Shown: positions 61,849-64,000 of the stretch, piece after piece
How positions within the stretch are numbered: position 1 is the stretch's first letter
How the letters are laid out: each line of letters begins with the position of its first letter
From: Lelliottia nimipressuralis
GTDB taxonomy: Bacteria > Pseudomonadota > Gammaproteobacteria > Enterobacterales > Enterobacteriaceae
Reading direction: 5' to 3'
Length of the DNA: 64,000 nt
NCBI RefSeq assembly: GCF_004402045.1
Contig: NZ_SOMG01000021.1
Span: 186,001 to 250,000, forward strand
Position numbers and translations under genes: made by a program
Notes under the pieces: model-generated
The model's input: the letters and a program-made list of their open reading frames with translations, nothing else
Told to the model about the DNA's origin: nothing
Databases searched by the model: none

Positions 61849-62866
61849 ATGGCAGAACGAAAAGCTTGACACAGGAAAATGGATTTGCGAATGCTACCCC
61901 ACCGGTCGTAGCGGTCATCGTGTACGTAAGCAGTACGCCACCAAAGGGGAAGCTCTAGCTTTTGCGTCACATAATAGATGAGGCAGAGGCAAAGCCCTCG
62001 CTGGGTGAATCGGTAGACCGTCGGACTCTAAAAGACGTGGTTGAACTTTGGTTCAAGCTGCACGGCAAATCACTGACCGCCGGAGAGCCTGTTTACTACA
62101 GAATGTTCCTCATTGATGCATGGGAAATACTCTCGCTACTGATCTCAGTTCGAAATTATTCATGCATTACCGTGATAAACGCCTGAAGGGTGAAATTTTT
62201 TTATGAGAAATTATGGAAGAAAGGTGCCAGCCCGCTAACCATCAACCTTGGACAAAGTTATCTCAGCGGATTATTTAGCGAGTTGGCTCAACTCGGCTAT
62301 TGCACGACACCAGACCCGCTGGAGAACGTGCGTAAGTTCACGATTGCAAAAATGGAATGGCTTGACTGACACATGAGCAAATCACTTAACTTTTGTACGA
62401 CTGTAATCGCCCAAGACCCCTACTCACCCTCGTTGTTAAAATCTGCCTGAGCAAAGGGGAATGAGGGGTAAAGCCGTTAACCTGACCCGTTCTAAGGTTA
62501 CAAAATACCGGATCGCTTTCATCAGAACCAAAGGTACTAAGAACCGCAGTATCCCACACAGCAAAGAGCTGTACGAGTAAATAATTGCTCTGGACGGCTT
62601 TAGGTTCTTTATGGACTGCTATTTCCAGTATCTTTCCGTGACCGATTATTCTTCCTTGTGGGCAACTAACACAACTTCTGTGCCACTTTTCATCATTTCT
62701 GATGGGAATATTCTTGTTCTGCTAAAAAACAGCAGGACACGACGACATCAAAATGACAATGCGTTATGCTCACTTAGTGCCTGATCACTTAGAAAAAGCA
62801 CTTCGTTTCAATCCAATTGGAATATTAACGCTTTCTGATGCAATTAAAAGGTCAAACAATGGTTAA
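61849..62866 (+). pseudogene. P2-type tyrosine integrase, many frameshifts
   Basis: Pieces of one integrase lie in order in all three frames: KLDTGKWICECYPTGRSGHR (arm-binding domain, from about 61875), IDEAEAKPSLG...RRTLKDVVELWFKLHGKSL (about 61965-62110), HYRDKRLKGEI, KKGASPLTINLGQSYLSG, GKAVNLTRSKVTKYRIAFIRTKG, and DDIKMTMRYAHLVPDHLEKAL (catalytic Tyr in MRYAH, about 62750-62810). At least five frameshifts or stops interrupt it, and the HxLRH region is degraded. A Shine-Dalgarno (GGAGG) precedes the old ATG at 61849. The frame ends at TAA 62864-62866, overlapping the start of the next gene. Confidence 0.9.
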
Positions 62867-63581
62867 GCTTTCTTTTCAATTTCCAATTTACGATTTTTCC
62901 TTAACTTTTGAGATAATCAATACATTAATCATTCACAGTGAATCATCTATTGATAAAGGGATAAAAGAATATATGGAGAAAGGACCAGAGGAATATGTAA
63001 TCGATATATCACCAGATGAAGGATATTATAATTCAATAGATTACTACATGGGCCTTGATAGTTCATCTGTTGATCTTGATGAAATGTTTATAGAGTATTA
63101 CCCAAGCGTATTTCGCAGGTCAGTTTTTTTAACTATCTTTGGGATGTTTGAGCATGAAATTGAGAAATTCTGTAAAAACTTTGCGAATAAACATCTCATT
63201 CCAATAAACATTACAGATCTCAAGGGGAGTGGATTTGAACGAAGCCACCTTTTCATTCAGAAAATAGTGGGAATGGAGACTACAGTTCAGTATAATAATA
63301 TAAAAAAGATAACTAAGTTGAGAAACAGTTGTGCACACAATGATGCCAGATATGTAGAGAACGACGGACAAAATATCAAACTAATCACTGACCTAATGGA
63401 TGCACACCCGGACCTTTTCAAAAAAGACTTGAAACAAGTTCTATTCATGAGTGGCTCTTTATCTATGATTTTAGAATCTTTTAAAGAGTATCTTAATGAA
63501 GTGGAACAGGCATTAGAGAAGTATGAACAGCGCAGCTCTAGTGGCGACAAAGTGGCGGCAGCGGTTGGCATTACCCCGTAA
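62859..63581 (+). CDS. HEPN-motif protein, prophage cargo
   Basis: A 240-residue, mostly alpha-helical protein with a HEPN signature R-X4-H at Arg155-His160 (LRNSCAHND), the catalytic motif of many RNase-type HEPN toxins and defence effectors. The ATG at 62859 has AAAAGG upstream and overlaps the broken int stop (ATGGTTAA), so it was once coupled to int translation; an earlier in-frame ATG at 62838 is less likely. The last residues (SGDKVAAAVGITP) are encoded by two arm-type att repeats, and GDKVAA resembles the end of some P2-type integrases. Open frame, AT-rich, no frameshift. Role unknown. Confidence 0.75.
   Translation: MVKLSFQFPIYDFSLTFEIINTLIIHSESSIDKGIKEYMEKGPEEYVIDISPDEGYYNSIDYYMGLDSSSVDLDEMFIEYYPSVFRRSVFLTIFGMFEHEIEKFCKNFANKHLIPINITDLKGSGFERSHLFIQKIVGMETTVQYNNIKKITKLRNSCAHNDARYVENDGQNIKLITDLMDAHPDLFKKDLKQVLFMSGSLSMILESFKEYLNEVEQALEKYEQRSSSGDKVAAAVGITP
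63541..63562 (+). repeat. Arm-type direct repeats near the right att
   Basis: GTGGCGACAAA and GTGGCGGCAGC, adjacent 11-base units of the motif seen near the left att, here in the 3' end of the HEPN gene, about 95 bases from the right core. Confidence 0.6.
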
Positions 63582-63657
63582 TCGTCCCCCCTTACCACCA
63601 ACCTAACTTATTGATTATCTTGCAAGTCATTGTTTTCACTAACCCATTTACATAAAT

Positions 63658-63675
63658 GGTTTTTTGTTGCCTGAA
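63658..63675 (+). repeat. Right att core
   Basis: GGTTTTTTGTTGCCTGAA, identical to the left core. Just before it, CCATTT-ACAT-AAATGG and the core's T run make a small terminator-like hairpin at the phage end. Confidence 0.85.
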
Positions 63676-63718
63676 ATTCCCCTCCCTCTAATCCCACCTT
63701 CTCTCTTACCATCAAAAC

Positions 63719-63738
63719 ATATATGATTAAACATATAT
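63719..63738 (+). promoter_or_regulatory. ArsR operator
   Basis: Perfect inverted repeat ATATATG-ATTAAA-CATATAT 25 bases before the arsR ATG, similar to the CATATATG-type core of E. coli ars operators. Confidence 0.75.
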
Positions 63739-63763
63739 AAAAATCACACCAGCAGGAAACCCC

Positions 63764-64000
63764 ATGGTTCACCCGCTCCAACTCTTCAAAACCCTATCCG
63801 ACGAAACGCGGCTCGCCATCGTTATGCTGCTCCGCGAAGCGGGCGAGCTGTGCGTCTGCGATCTCAGCTCCGCGACCACCGAGTCGCAGCCTAAAGTCTC
63901 CCGCCATATGGCCCTGCTGCGCGAATCCGGGTTGGTTATCGATCGCCGTGAGGGGAAGTGGGTGTATTACCGTCTCTCTCCGAACATGCCTGCGTGGGCG
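63764..64000 (+). CDS. arsR: ArsR, arsenical-responsive repressor (3' end outside window)
   Basis: The first 79 residues of an ArsR/SmtB-family winged-helix repressor: LFKTLSDETRLAIVMLL, metalloid-site ELCVCDL (Cys30, Cys32) and recognition helix SQPKVSRHMALLRESGLV. ArsR releases its operator on binding As(III) or Sb(III). In E. coli a third Cys follows (CVCDLC); here that position is Ser35. It probably opens an ars operon beyond the window. Confidence 0.93.
   Translation, partial: MVHPLQLFKTLSDETRLAIVMLLREAGELCVCDLSSATTESQPKVSRHMALLRESGLVIDRREGKWVYYRLSPNMPAWA

Larger units (their letters stand above)
58867..63675. mobile_element. Decayed P2-like prophage in the rybB terminator, with two intact cargo genes
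   Basis: The 4.8-kb island lies between identical 18-bp repeats GGTTTTTTGTTGCCTGAA. Gene order att - ogr (leftward) - cox (leftward, broken) - CI-like repressor (rightward, broken) - KAP NTPase - int (rightward, broken) - HEPN gene - att is the frame of a P2-type prophage, in which ogr and int flank the two att sites. Everything that should lie between ogr and cox (replication, capsid, tail, lysis; about 25-30 kb in P2) is missing, so an internal deletion is inferred. Base composition is clearly more AT-rich than the flanking chromosome. Confidence 0.88.

Noticed and set aside
61614..61970. 118-codon minus-strand frame across the KAP 3' end and int start
   Set aside because: It lies antisense to recognisable KAP and integrase coding sequence and has no family features.

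Overview
The window is chromosomal DNA of an Enterobacterales bacterium, most likely Enterobacter (E. cloacae complex) or a close relative. Gene order follows the Escherichia coli 19-20 min region (clpA-clpS-cspD-macBA-ybjX-ybjD-aqpZ-lysO-hcp-hcr-poxB-ltaE-ybjT-ybjS ... amiD-ybjQ-ybjP-artPIQM-artJ-rlmC-ybjO-potIHGF-ybjN-rimK-nfsA-grxA-ybjM-ybjL-rybB). The proteins are close to their E. coli counterparts, and REP-type palindromes lie in many gaps between genes. Family names come from recalled protein sequences; no database search was run.

Layout. Positions 1-18 kb hold core housekeeping and stress genes: the ClpAP protease with its adaptor, the MacAB efflux pump, PhoP-type ybjX, the aquaporin, the lysine exporter, the Hcp/Hcr nitrosative-stress pair with FNR-like and NsrR-like sites, pyruvate oxidase and threonine aldolase. 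A DoxX-family gene sits between hcr and poxB. Positions 19.6-39 kb are an accessory block between ybjS and amiD: a GH19 chitinase, a small lytic transglycosylase, a large GH18 chitinase of the Serratia/E. coli ChiA type, a complete type II secretion operon (gspCDEFGHIJKLMO), the divergent gspAB pair and a Crp-like regulator. It reads as a chitin-degradation and export unit: the chitinases are probable substrates, the Gsp machine the exporter, and the transglycosylase and GspAB would help the secretin through the wall. Positions 39-58.7 kb return to core genes (arginine uptake, an uncharacterised two-component system, putrescine uptake, RimK, NfsA, glutaredoxin, YbjL) and end with the sigma-E-dependent sRNA gene rybB.

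From 58.87 to 63.68 kb, an AT-rich 4.8-kb island sits in the terminator of rybB between 18-bp direct repeats (att core). It is the wreck of a P2-like prophage: ogr at one end; frameshifted cox and CI-type repressor remnants and a heavily frameshifted integrase towards the other; all replication and structural genes are gone. Two intact genes survive: a KAP-type P-loop NTPase between the repressor and integrase remnants, and a HEPN-motif protein overlapping the integrase stop codon and running into integrase arm-type repeats. Two intact cargo genes in a dead phage suggest selection for them, possibly as phage defence, and this is the best candidate here for an undescribed system. The window ends in arsR with a clear operator.
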